NCBI GenBank assembly: GCA_964036275.1
Contig: OZ038435.1
Span: forward strand, 22,736,559 to 22,800,558
Origin: Litoditis marina
Taxonomy: Eukaryota > Nematoda > Chromadorea > Rhabditida > Rhabditidae
Direction: 5' to 3'
Length of the DNA: 64,000 nucleotides
Positions within the stretch are counted from its first letter, which is position 1. Every line of letters begins with the position of its first letter. Below the pieces are notes generated by a model. It saw only the letters and a program-made list of their open reading frames with translations, was not told where the DNA came from and made no database searches. Positions 12,600 to 24,537 of the stretch are shown piece after piece. The translations under genes were made by a program, and so were the position numbers.

Positions 12600-14134
12600 A
12601 TTGATGTTTCAAGGTTCCTCCCAATTTCCCACGAGAAACGTGACTTAGTACACGCAGGGAGAACATAATTGTAATTGTCTAAACATGACCGATTTAATGT
12701 AGTAGGCCAGTGTTGATAAACCTTCTCTTACGTTACCTTCATGAAGTTATATGTTACTCATTGAGAATAAGTTGATGTTTCGAGGTTCCTCCCAATTTCC
12801 CACGAGAAACGTGACTTAGTACACGCAGGGAGAACATAATTGTAATTGTCTAAACATGACCGATTTAATGTAGTAGGCCAGTGTTGATAAACCTTCTCTT
12901 ACGTTACTTTCATGAAGTTATATGTTACTCATTGAGAATAAATTGATGTTTCAAGGTTCCTCCCAATTTCCCACGAGAAACGTGACTTAGTACACGCAGG
13001 GAGAACATAATTGTAATTGTCTAAACATGACCGATTTAATGTAGTAGGCCAGTGTTGATAAACCTTCTCTTACGTTACCTTCATGAAGTTATATGTTACT
13101 CATTGAGAATAAGTTGATGTTTCGAGGTTCCTCCCAATTTCCCACGAGAAACGTGACTTAGTACACGCAGGGAGAACATAATTGTAATTGTCTAAACATG
13201 ACCGATTTAATGTAGTAGGCCAGTGTTGATAAACCTTCTCTTACGTTACTTTCATGAAGTTATATGTTACTCATTGAGAATAAATTGATGTTTCAAGGTT
13301 CCTCCCAATTTCCCACGAGAAACGTGACTTAGTACACGCAGGGAGAACATAATTGTAATTGTCTAAACATGACCGATTTAATGTAGTAGGCCAGTGTTGA
13401 TAAACCTTCTCTTACGTTACCTTCATGAAGTTATATGTTACTCATTGAGAATAAGTTGATGTTTCGAGGTTCCTCCCAATTTCCCACGAGAAACGTGACT
13501 TAGTACACGCAGGGAGAACATAATTGTAATTGTCTAAACATGACCGATTTAATGTAGTAGGCCAGTGTTGATAAACCTTCTCTTACGTTACTTTCATGAA
13601 GTTATATGTTACTCATTGAGAATAAATTGATGTTTCAAGGTTCCTCCCAATTTCCCACGAGAAACGTGACTTAGTACACGCAGGGAGAACATAATTGTAA
13701 TTGTCTAAACATGACCGATTTAATGTAGTAGGCCAGTGTTGATAAACCTTCTCTTACGTTACCTTCATGAAGTTATATGTTACTCATTGAGAATAAGTTG
13801 ATGTTTCGAGGTTCCTCCCAATTTCCCACGAGAAACGTGACTTAGTACACGCAGGGAGAACATAATTGTAATTGTCTAAACATGACCGATTTAATGTAGT
13901 AGGCCAGTGTTGATAAACCTTCTCTTACGTTACTTTCATGAAGTTATATGTTACTCATTGAGAATAAATTGATGTTTCAAGGTTCCTCCCAATTTCCCAC
14001 GAGAAACGTGACTTAGTACACGCAGGGAGAACATAATTGTAATTGTCTAAACATGACCGATTTAATGTAGTAGGCCAGTGTTGATAAACCTTCTCTTACG
14101 TTACTTTCATGAAGTTATATGTTACTCATTGAGA
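12600..14134 (+). repeat. Dimeric higher-order repeat, 342 bp
   Basis: Strict alternation of A-type (GTTTCAAGG, then TTACCTTCATG) and T-type (GTTTCGAGG, then TTACTTTCATG) monomers for about nine monomers. The CTTCATGAAG palindrome created by TTACCTTCATGAAG therefore recurs once per dimer. Confidence 0.82.
12938..13108 (+). repeat. Exemplar A-type satellite monomer
   Basis: A complete 171-bp monomer marked by AAATTGATGTTTCAAGG and GAGAAACGTG. It is flanked on both sides by T-type monomers, so this is one half of the 342-bp dimeric unit. The boundaries follow the ATAARTTG landmark at 12938 and 13109. Confidence 0.88.
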
Positions 14135-15086
14135 ATAATTTGATGTTTCAAGGTTCCTCCCAATTTCCCACGAGAAACGTGACTTAGTACACGCAGGGAG
14201 AACATAATTGTAATTGTCTAAACATGACCGATTTAATGTAGTAGGCCAGTGTTGATAAACCTTCTCTCACGTTACTTTCATGAAGTTATATGTTACTCAT
14301 TGAGAATAATTTGATGTTTCGAGGTTCCTCCCATTTCCCACGAGAAACGTGACTTAGTACACGCAGGGAGAACATAATTGTAATTGTCTAAACATGACCG
14401 ATTTAATGTAGTAGGCCAGTGTTGATAAACCTTCTCTTACGTTACTTTCATGAAGTTATATGTTACTCATTGAGAATAAATTGATGTTTCAAGGTTCCTC
14501 CCAATTTCCCACGAGAAACGTGACTTAGTACACGCAGGGAGAACATAATTGTAATTGTCTAAACATGACCGATTTAATGTAGTAGGCCAGTGTTGATAAA
14601 CCTTCTCTTACGTTACTTTCATGAAGTTATATGTTACTCATTGAGAATAAGTTGATGTTTCGAGGTTCCTCCCAATTTTCCACGAGAAACGTGACTTAGT
14701 ACACGCAGGGAGAACATAATTGTAATTGTCTAAACATGACCGATTTAATGTAGTAGGCCAGTGTTGATAAACCTTCTCTTACGTTACTTTCATGAAGTTA
14801 TATGTTACTCATTGAGAATAAATTGATGTTTCAAGGTTCCTCCCAATTTCCCACGAGAAACGTGACTTAGTACACGCAGGGAGAACATAATTGTAATTGT
14901 CTAAACATGACCGATTTAATGTAGTAGGCCAGTGTTGATAAACCTTCTCTTACGTTACCTTCATGAAGTTATATGTTACTCATTGAGAATAAGTTGATGT
15001 TTCGAGGTTCCTCCCAATTTCCCACGAGACACGGGACTTAGTACACGCAGGGAGAACATAATTGTAATTGTCTAAACATGACCGAT
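14135..15086 (+). repeat. Six-monomer block, copy 2 of 2 (16-monomer spacing)
   Basis: Counterpart of 11399-12350. One monomer carries a private one-base deletion (CTCCCATTTCCC near 14330). An inverted copy of the beginning of this series lies in the antisense block at about 18390-19030. Confidence 0.78.
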
Positions 15087-16095
15087 TTAATGTGGTAGGC
15101 CAGTGTTGATAAACCTTCTCTTACGTTACTTTCATGAAGTTATATGTTACTCATTGAGAATAAATTGATGTTTCAAGGTTCCTCCCAATTTCCCACGAGA
15201 AACGTGACTTAGTACACGCAGGGAGAACATAATTGTAATTGTCTAAACATGACCGATTTAATGTAGTAGGCCAGTGTTGATAAACCTTCTCTTACGTTAC
15301 TTTCATGAAGTTATATGTTACTCATTGAGAATAAATTGATGTCTCGAGGTTCCTCCCAATTTCCCACGAGACACGTGACTCAGTACACGCAGGGAGAACA
15401 TAATTGTAATTGTCTAAACATGACCGATTTAATGTGGTAGGCCAGTGTTGATAAACCTTCTCTTACGTTACTTTCATGAAGTTATATGTTACTCATTGAG
15501 AATAAATTGATGTTTCAAGGTTCCTCCCAATTTCCCACGAGAAACGTGACTTAGTACACGCAGGGAGAACATAATTGTAATTGTCTAAACATGACCGATT
15601 TAATGTAGTAGGCCAGTGTTGATAAACCTTCTCTTACGTTACTTTCATGAAGTTATATGTTACTCATTGAGAATAAGTTGATGTTTCGAGGTTCCTCCCA
15701 ATTTTCCACGAGAAACGGGACTTAGTACACGCAGGGAGAACATAATTGTAATTGTCTAAACATGACCGATTTAATGTAGTAGGCCAGTGTTGATAAACCT
15801 TCTCTTACGTTACTTTCATGAAGTTATATGTTACTCATTGAGAATAAATTGATGTTTCAAGGTTCCTCCCAATTTCCCACGAGAAACGTGACTTAGTACA
15901 CGCAGGGAGAACATAATTGTAATTGTCTAAACATGACCGATTTAATGTAGTAGGCCAGTGTTGATAAACCTTCTCTTACGTTACCTTCATGAAGTTATAT
16001 GTTACTCATTGAGAATAAGTTGATGTTTCGAGGTTCCTCCCAATTTCCCACGAGAAACGTGACTTAGTACACGCAGGGAGAACATAATTGTAATT

Positions 16096-16620
16096 CATGA
16101 AAAAGTGGGGGCCCAACGAATGTAAGATTTGTCTTCTGCTGTGCCCCCCTTAGACAACTACTCTCAAATGGAACAGCTACTGCTACAAAAACCGAAAAAT
16201 ACTAATATACTCAAGTATAACTGTTCATTACAAACATACAAAAGTCGTAAAATATTTTCTCAAACCTGTAAACTAGAATCTACAAGTCACAGCTGCGAAA
16301 GAGAGAACAACTTTTGAATAATATGACAAACGTTATAGCACCTAGAATTGAAGTAATGACAAAAAATGCCCACCATTGTGTACAAAACCAGGAACTCTAT
16401 AATTGAGTAGGTTGAGTTAACATCTGTGATTTGTAGATTCTAGTTTACAGGTTTGAGAAAATATTTTACGACTTTTGTATGTTTGTAATGAACAGTTATA
16501 CTTGAGTATATTAGTATTTTTCGGTTTTTGTAGCAGTAGCTGTTCCATTTGAGAGTAGTTGTCTAAGGGGCGCACAGCAGAAGACAAATCTTACATTCGT
16601 TGGGCCCCCACTTTTTCATG
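16096..16620. repeat. Foldback with 197-bp arms, copy 2
   Basis: Arms 16096-16292 and 16424-16620 around a 131-nt loop, identical to copy 1 as far as I can see, including the same two arm mismatches. Confidence 0.9.
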
Positions 16621-16711
16621 AATTTTTCTCTTTTTGTATACATGCCGTAGGTATGTGGTTTGATCTGTACGGTACAGATAAAATTGTTTTCTTAATGAAC
16701 GACTTGTCAAG

Positions 16712-17445
16712 TATTACCATCATTCGGAAAAAAATATGACGTCAACATTGCAGTTCTAGAAACTTACTTCATCTGCCCTTCAGAATCCCAGAATACGTCA
16801 TGTTTGAATGAAGTTTCATCGTGAATTGACCATTTTTGAGAAACTTCCAGCATTCGAAAACATATTTCACGTCAATTTTTTTTAAAAGTTGACGTCATCT
16901 GGCCTTCTGAATTCCAGAATAAGTCATATTTAGATGAAGTTTTATCGTTAATATACCACTTTAAGATATTTTCAGCATTTGAAAATATATGTGACGTCAA
17001 CTTTGCACTTTTCAAAAATGACGTCATCTGGTCTCCAGAATCCCAGAATACGTCACTCTTAGATTGAGTTTCACCGTTAATTGACCCTTACTAAGACATT
17101 TTCAGCATTTGAAAATATATGTGGCGTCAACTTTGCACTTTTCAAAAACGACGTCATCTGGGCTCCAGAATCCCAGAATACGTCACTCTTAGATTGAGTT
17201 TCACCGTTAATTGACCCTTTCTAAGACATTTTCAGCATTTGAAAATATATGTGACGTCAACTTTGCACTTTTCAAAAATGACGTCATCTGGGCTCCAGAA
17301 TCCCAGAATACGTCACTCTTAGATTGAGTTTCACCGTTAATTGACCCTTTCTAAGATATTACCATCATTTGAAAATATATGTGACGTCAACTTTGCACTT
17401 TTCAAAAATGACGTCATCCGAGCTCCAGAATCCTCGATGACGTCA
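16712..17445. repeat. ~130-bp tandem repeats with CRE-like palindromes, copy 2
   Basis: Six units matching 9585-10318 at offset 7127. Perfect TGACGTCA octamers begin at 16737, 16890, 16992, 17019, 17252, 17279, 17382, 17409 and 17438. The single A/T difference between copies lies in unit 3. Confidence 0.9.
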
Positions 17446-17748
17446 TCAGTAGAAGACTTACATCTAAATCGATGTCAGTTCATGTCGTGGTATCATACTT
17501 CAAATTTTACTTGAATTGGTTAGGACTGAGCTGAGTTATAACGCAATTTGATTTACCCCGTCAGAGAGGGCGAGAGAGTGCACGAAATGAAGAGACGCAG
17601 AGACATTTTCAAAGACCTATAACTTAATGAAAAAGAATTTTTTTCGAAAAAAAAGTTTGCGCCCCCAAAGTTTGAGTGGGGTATCTATCGTGTCCCAAAT
17701 TTTCAGTCAAATCGGTTCACACATAAAAATATCCCAGGAGTGCGCACC

Positions 17749-17749
<1 letters not shown>
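17446..17749. other. Unique spacer of the insertion, copy 2
   Basis: Same sequence as 10319-10622, including the T7-CG-A7 palindrome (17638-17653). No gene. Confidence 0.6.

Positions 17750-17840
<91 letters not shown>
17750..17840. repeat. (AC)n microsatellite, copy 2
   Basis: 91 nt of uninterrupted AC, seven dinucleotides shorter than copy 1. This is the main difference between the two insertion copies. Confidence 0.98.
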
Positions 17841-17845
<5 letters not shown>

Positions 17846-18051
17846 ACGACGGAAGTTGGCGGTCTGCATGAAGCGCATAACGTCATAACTCGGCTCAAAC
17901 TCAATCAATTTCGTTCAAATTTCGAACATAGCTTGTAAATGTGCCATAGAAAATCAGCAAATCATAAAAAGTTCTGATTTGCACAATTGGACCTTTTTGA
18001 GAGTGAACTAAAAAAATGAAAGCGCGCATTAGCCGGACCAAAGACAAATCT
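17841..18051. other. 3' unique region of the insertion, copy 2
   Basis: Same sequence as 10728-10938. No gene or recognisable promoter. Confidence 0.55.
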
Positions 18052-18074
18052 CGCACAGCGCTTCGCGCTGCGCG
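18052..18074. other. GC-rich 3' terminal hairpin, copy 2
   Basis: Ten-base stem with one mismatch and a TTC loop, identical to 10939-10961 and again 2 nt from the satellite junction. Confidence 0.8.
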
Positions 18075-18170
18075 CGATTGTCTAAACATGACCGATTTAA
18101 TGTAGTAGGCCAGTGTTGATAAACCTTCTCTTACGTTACCTTCATGAAGTTATATGTTACTCATTGAGAA

Positions 18171-18400
18171 TAAGTCAACACTGGCCTACTACATTAAATC
18201 GGTCATGTTTAGACAATTACAATTATGTTCTCCCTGCGTGTACTAAATCACGTGTCTCGTGGGAAATTGGAAGGAACCTCGAGACATCAATTTATTTTCA
18301 ATGAGTAACCGATAACTTCATGAAAGTAACGTAAGAGAAGGTTTATCAACACTGGCCTACTACATTAAATTGGTCATGAAGAGAAGGTTTATCAACACTG
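18171..18400. other. Sense-to-antisense array switch with rearranged monomers
   Basis: Sense satellite stops after GAGAATAAG and antisense begins TCAACACTGG, with at most a 1-2 nt overlap at 18175. The first antisense monomer is atypical: TGGAAGGAACC, GTAACCGATAAC. The next is cut short, with GGTCATGA joined to AGAGAAGG near 18378, leaving about 60 bp. The two sides are not mirror images at the breakpoint. Confidence 0.85.
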
Positions 18401-21400
18401 GCCTACTACATTAAATCGGTCATGTTTAGACAATTACAATTATGTTCTCCCTGCGTGTACTAAGTCACGTTTCTCGTGGAAAATTGGGAGGAACCTCGAA
18501 ACATCAACTTATTCTCAATGAGTAACATATAACTTCATGAAAGTAACGTAAGAGAAGGTTTATCAACACTGGCCTACTACATTAAATCGGTCATGTTTAG
18601 ACAATTACAATTATGTTCTCCCTGCGTGTACTAAGTCACGTTTCTCGTGGGAAATTGGGAGGAACCTTGAAACATCAATTTATTCTCAATGAGTAACATA
18701 TAACTTCATGAAAGTAACGTAAGAGAAGGTTTATCAACACTGGCCTACTACATTAAATCGGTCATGTTTAGACAATTACAATTATGTTCTCCCTGCGTGT
18801 ACTAAGTCACGTTTCTCGTGGGAAATTGGGAGGAACCTCGAAACATCAAATTATTCTCAATGAGTAACATATAACTTCATGAAAGTAACGTGAGAGAAGG
18901 TTTATCAACACTGGCCTACTACATTAAATCGGTCATGTTTAGACAATTACAATTATGTTCTCCCTGCGTGTACTAAGTCACGTTTCTCGTGGGAAATTGG
19001 GAGGAACCTTGAAACATCAAATTATTCTCAATGAGTAACATATAACTTCATGAAAGTAACGTAAGAGAAGGTTTATCAACACTGGCCTACTACATTAAAT
19101 CGGTCATGTTTAGACAATTACAATTATGTTCTCCCTGCGTGTACTAAGTCACGTTTCTCGTGGGAAATTGGGAGGAACCTTGAAACATCAATTTATTCTC
19201 AATGAGTAACATATAACTTCATGAAAGTAACGTAAGAGAAGGTTTATCAACACTGGCCTACTACATTAAATCGGTCATGTTTAGACAATTACAATTATGT
19301 TCTCCCTGCGTGTACTAAGTCACGTTTCTCGTGGGAAATTGGGAGGAACCTCGAAACATCAACTTATTCTCAATGAGTAACATATAACTTCATGAAGGTA
19401 ACGTAAGAGAAGGTTTATCAACACTGGCCTACTACATTAAATCGGTCATGTTTAGACAATTACAATTATGTTCTCCCTGCGTGTACTAAGTCACGTTTCT
19501 CGTGGGAAATTGGGAGGAACCTTGAAACATCAATTTATTCTCAATGAGTAACATATAACTTCATGAAAGTAACGTAAGAGAAGGTTTATCAACACTGGCC
19601 TACTACATTAAATCGGTCATGTTCAGACAATTACAATTATGTTCTCCCTGCGTGTACTAAGTCCCGTTTCTCGTGGGAAATTGGGAGGAACCTTGAAACA
19701 TCAATTTATTCTCAATGAGTAACATATAACTTCATGAAAGTAACGTAAGAGAAGGTTTATCAACACTGGCCTACTACATTAAATCGGTCATGTTTAGACA
19801 ATTACAATTATGTTCTCCCTGCGTGTACTAAGTCCCGTGTCTCGTGGGAAATTGGGAGGAACCTCGAAACATCAACTTATTCTCAATGAGTAACATATAA
19901 CTTCATGAAGGTAACGTAAGAGAAGGTTTATCAACACTGGCCTACTACATTAAATCGGTCATGTTTAGACAATTACAATTATGTTCTCCCTGCGTGTACT
20001 AAGTCACGTTTCTCGTGGGAAATTGGGAGGAACCTTGAAACATCAATTTATTCTCAATGAGTAACATATAACTTCATGAAAGTAACGTAAGAGAAGGTTT
20101 ATCAACACTGGCCTACTACATTAAATCGGTCATGTTTAGACAATTACAATTATGTTCTCCCTGCGTGTACTAAGTCACGTTTCTCGTGGGAAATTGGGAG
20201 GAACCTCGAAACATCAACTTATTCTCAATGAGTAACATATAACTTCATGAAGGTAACGTAAGAGAAGGTTTATCAACACTGGCCTACTACATTAAATCGG
20301 TCATGTTTAGACAATTACAATTATGTTCTCCCTGCGTGTACTAAGTCACGTTTCTCGTGGGAAATTGGGAGGAACCTTGAAACATCAATTTATTCTCAAT
20401 GAGTAACATATAACTTCATGAAAGTAACGTAAGAGAAGGTTTATCAACACTGGCCTACTACATTAAATCGGTCATGTTTAGACAATTACAATTATGTTCT
20501 CCCTGCGTGTACTAAGTCACGTTTCTCGTGGGAAATTGGGAGGAACCTCGAAACATCAACTTATTCTCAATGAGTAACATATAACTTCATGAAGGTAACG
20601 TAAGAGAAGGTTTATCAACACTGGCCTACTACATTAAATCGGTCATGTTTAGACAATTACAATTATGTTCTCCCTGCGTGTACTAAGTCACGTTTCTCGT
20701 GGGAAATTGGGAGGAACCTTGAAACATCAATTTATTCTCAATGAGTAACATATAACTTCATGAAAGTAACGTAAGAGAAGGTTTATCAACACTGGCCTAC
20801 TACATTAAATCGGTCATGTTCAGACAATTACAATTATGTTCTCCCTGCGTGTACTAAGTCCCGTTTCTCGTGGGAAATTGGGAGGAACCTTGAAACATCA
20901 ATTTATTCTCAATGAGTAACATATAACTTCATGAAAGTAACGTAAGAGAAGGTTTATCAACACTGGCCTACTACATTAAATCGGTCATGTTTAGACAATT
21001 ACAATTATGTTCTCCCTGCGTGTACTAAGTCCCGTGTCTCGTGGGAAATTGGGAGGAACCTCGAAACATCAACTTATTCTCAATGAGTAACATATAACTT
21101 CATGAAGGTAACGTAAGAGAAGGTTTATCAACACTGGCCTACTACATTAAATCGGTCATGTTTAGACAATTACAATTATGTTCTCCCTGCGTGTACTAAG
21201 TCACGTTTCTCGTGGGAAATTGGGAGGAACCTTGAAACATCAATTTATTCTCAATGAGTAACATATAACTTCATGAAAGTAACGTAAGAGAAGGTTTATC
21301 AACACTGGCCTACTACATTAAATCGGTCATGTTTAGACAATTACAATTATGTTCTCCCTGCGTGTACTAAGTCACGTTTCTCGTGGGAAATTGGGAGGAA

Positions 21401-24337
21401 CCTCGAAACATCAACTTATTCTCAATGAGTAACATATAACTTCATGAAGGTAACGTAAGAGAAGGTTTATCAACACTGGCCTACTACATTAAATCGGTCA
21501 TGTTTAGACAATTACAATTATGTTCTCCCTGCGTGTACTAAGTCACGTTTCTCGTGGGAAATTGGGAGGAACCTTGAAACATCAATTTATTCTCAATGAG
21601 TAACATATAACTTCATGAAAGTAACGTAAGAGAAGGTTTATCAACACTGGCCTACTACATTAAATCGGTCATGTTCAGACAATTACAATTATGTTCTCCC
21701 TGCGTGTACTAAGTCCCGTTTCTCGTGGGAAATTGGGAGGAACCTTGAAACATCAATTTATTCTCAATGAGTAACATATAACTTCATGAAAGTAACGTAA
21801 GAGAAGGTTTATCAACACTGGCCTACTACATTAAATCGGTCATGTTTAGACAATTACAATTATGTTCTCCCTGCGTGTACTAAGTCCCGTGTCTCGTGGG
21901 AAATTGGGAGGAACCTCGAAACATCAACTTATTCTCAATGAGTAACATATAACTTCATGAAGGTAACGTAAGAGAAGGTTTATCAACACTGGCCTACTAC
22001 ATTAAATCGGTCATGTTTAGACAATTACAATTATGTTCTCCCTGCGTGTACTAAGTCACGTTTCTCGTGGGAAATTGGGAGGAACCTTGAAACATCAATT
22101 TATTCTCAATGAGTAACATATAACTTCATGAAAGTAACGTAAGAGAAGGTTTATCAACACTGGCCTACTACATTAAATCGGTCATGTTTAGACAATTACA
22201 ATTATGTTCTCCCTGCGTGTACTAAGTCACGTTTCTCGTGGAAAATTGGGAGGAACCTCGAAACATCAACTTATTCTCAATGAGTAACATATAACTTCAT
22301 GAAAGTAACGTAAGAGAAGGTTTATCAACACTGGCCTACTACATTAAATCGGTCATGTTTAGACAATTACAATTATGTTCTCCCTGCGTGTACTAAGTCA
22401 CGTTTCTCGTGGGAAATTGGGAGGAACCTTGAAACATCAATTTATTCTCAATGAGTAACATATAACTTCATGAAAGTAACGTAAGAGAAGGTTTATCAAC
22501 ACTGGCCTACTACATTAAATCGGTCATGTTTAGACAATTACAATTATGTTCTCCTGCGTGTACTAAGTCACGTTTCTCGTGGGAAATTGGGAGGAACCTC
22601 GAAACATCAACTTATTCTCAATGAGTAACATATAACTTCATGAAGGTAACGTAAGAGAAGGTTATCAACACTGGCCTACTACATTAAATCGGTCATGTTT
22701 AGACAATTACAATTATGTTCTCCCTGCGTGTACTAAGTCACGTTTCTCGTGGGAAATTGGGAGGAACCTTGAAACATCAATTTATTCTCAATGAGTAACA
22801 TATAACTTCATGAAAGTAACGTAAGAGAAGGTTTATCAACACTGGCCTACTACATTAAATCGGTCATGTTCAGACAATTACAATTATGTTCTCCTGCGTG
22901 TACTAAGTCCCGTTTCTCGTGGGAAATTGGGAGGAACCTTGAAACATCAATTTATTCTCAATGAGTAACATATAACTTCATGAAAGTAACGTAAGAGAAG
23001 GTTTATCAACACTGGCCTACTACATTAAATCGGTCATGTTTAGACAATTACAATTATGTTCTCCCTGCGTGTACTAAGTCCCGTGTCTCGTGGGAAATTG
23101 GGAGGAACCTCGAAACATCAACTTATTCTCAATGAGTAACATATAACTTCATGAAGGTAACGTAAGAGAAGGTTTATCAACACTGGCCTACTACATTAAA
23201 TCGGTCATGTTTAGACAATTACAATTATGTTCTCCCTGCGTGTACTAAGTCACGTTTCTCGTGGGAAATTGGGAGGAACCTTGAAACATCAATTTATTCT
23301 CAATGAGTAACATATAACTTCATGAAAGTAACGTAAGAGAAGGTTTATCAACACTGGCCTACTACATTAAATCGGTCATGTTTAGACAATTACAATTATG
23401 TTCTCCCTGCGTGTACTAAGTCACGTTTCTCGTGGAAAATTGGGAGGAACCTCGAAACATCAACTTATTCTCAATGAGTAACATATAACTTCATGAAAGT
23501 AACGTAAGAGAAGGTTTATCAACACTGGCCTACTACATTAAATCGGTCATGTTTAGACAATTACAATTATGTTTCTCCCTGCGTGTACTAAGTCACGTTT
23601 CTCGTGGGAAATTGGGAGGAACCTTGAAACATCAATTTATTCTCAATGAGTAACATATAACTTCATGAAAGTAACGTAAGAGAAGGTTTATCAACACTGG
23701 CCTACTACATTAAATCGGTCATGTTTAGACATTACAATTATGTTCTCCCTGCGTGTACTAAGTCACGTTTCTCGTGGGAAATTGGGAGGAACCTCGAAAC
23801 ATCAAATTATTCTCAATGAGTAACATATAACTTCATGAAAGTAACGTGAGAGAAGGTTTATCAACACTGGCCTACTACATTAAATCGGTCATGTTTAGAC
23901 AATTACAATTATGTTCTCCCTGCGTGTACTAAGTCACGTTTCTCGTGGGAAATTGGGAGGAACCTTGAAACATCAAATTATTCTCAATGAGTAACATATA
24001 AACTTCATGAAAGTAACGTAAGAGAAGGTTTATCAACACTGGCCTACTACATTAAATCGGTCATGTTTAGACAATTACAATTATGTTCTCCCTGCGTGTA
24101 CTAAGTCACGTTTCTCGTGGGAAAATTGGGAGGAACCTTGAAACATCAATTTATTCTCAATGAGTAACATATAACTTCATGAAAGTAACGTAAGAGAAGG
24201 TTTATCAACACTGGGCCTACTACATTAAATCGGTCATGTTTAGACAATTACAATTATGTTCTCCCTGCGTGTACTAAGTCACGTTTCTCGTGGGAAATTG
24301 GGAGGAACCTCGAAACATCAACTTATTCTCAATGAGT
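18176..24337 (-). repeat. 171-bp satellite array, antisense block
   Basis: About 36 monomers in reverse orientation, mostly alternating T- and A-type. The GTTCAGACAATT marker recurs near 19620, 20820, 21672 and 22870, spacings of about 7, 5 and 7 monomers. Marker monomers with the AATTTG and TTTTCC variants at 18470-19180 recur at about 23450-24150, roughly 29 monomers later. The block stops in mid-monomer at the N gap. Small one-base indels rise towards the gap (23571, 23730, 24000, 24120, 24213). Confidence 0.95.
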
Positions 24338-24537
24338 NNNNNNNNNNNNNNNNNNNNNNNNNNNNNNNNNNNNNNNNNNNNNNNNNNNNNNNNNNNNNNN
24401 NNNNNNNNNNNNNNNNNNNNNNNNNNNNNNNNNNNNNNNNNNNNNNNNNNNNNNNNNNNNNNNNNNNNNNNNNNNNNNNNNNNNNNNNNNNNNNNNNNNN
24501 NNNNNNNNNNNNNNNNNNNNNNNNNNNNNNNNNNNNN
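24338..24537. other. Assembly gap, 200 N
   Basis: Exactly 200 N between antisense satellite on the left and sense satellite on the right. The round number suggests a fixed-size placeholder inserted by scaffolding, so true distance and relative orientation are unknown. D-type monomers and the 8-bp insertion variant occur only to its right. Confidence 0.98.

Larger units (their letters stand above)
10964..16095 (+). repeat. 171-bp satellite array, sense block 2
   Basis: 5132 bp, or 30 monomers plus about 2 bp, between the two insertion copies. It is dominated by alternating T- and A-type monomers. Variants include GAGACACGGG or GAGAAACGGG, GTCTGAACATG, AATAATTTGATG and CAATTTTCCACG. No gene. 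Confidence 0.96.
16096..18076 (+). mobile_element. Composite non-autonomous transposon-like insertion, copy 2
   Basis: 1981 bp, the same element as at 8969-10963, in the same orientation and at the same nucleotide of the monomer. Comparing by eye, I find only one substitution (A at 9861, T at 16988) and a 14-bp shorter AC run. The parts and boundaries are otherwise identical, including ATT on each side. The near-identity, together with shared flanking satellite variants, shows recent duplication rather than a second transposition. Confidence 0.75.
15295..18175 (+). repeat. Segmental duplication copy 2 (satellite + insertion + satellite)
   Basis: Matches 8170-11062 at an offset of 7125-7127 before the insert and 7113 after it. 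The difference is explained by the shorter AC run. The copy ends at the orientation switch after only 99 bp of downstream satellite, so its right edge was cut by that rearrangement or by an assembly join. Confidence 0.85.

Noticed and set aside
18175..24337. Second giant palindrome centred on 18175
   Set aside because: The right side has no copy of the insert and its first monomers do not mirror 11-18 kb at the breakpoint. Only an inverted segment (about 18390-19500) resembles 14.7 kb and back.
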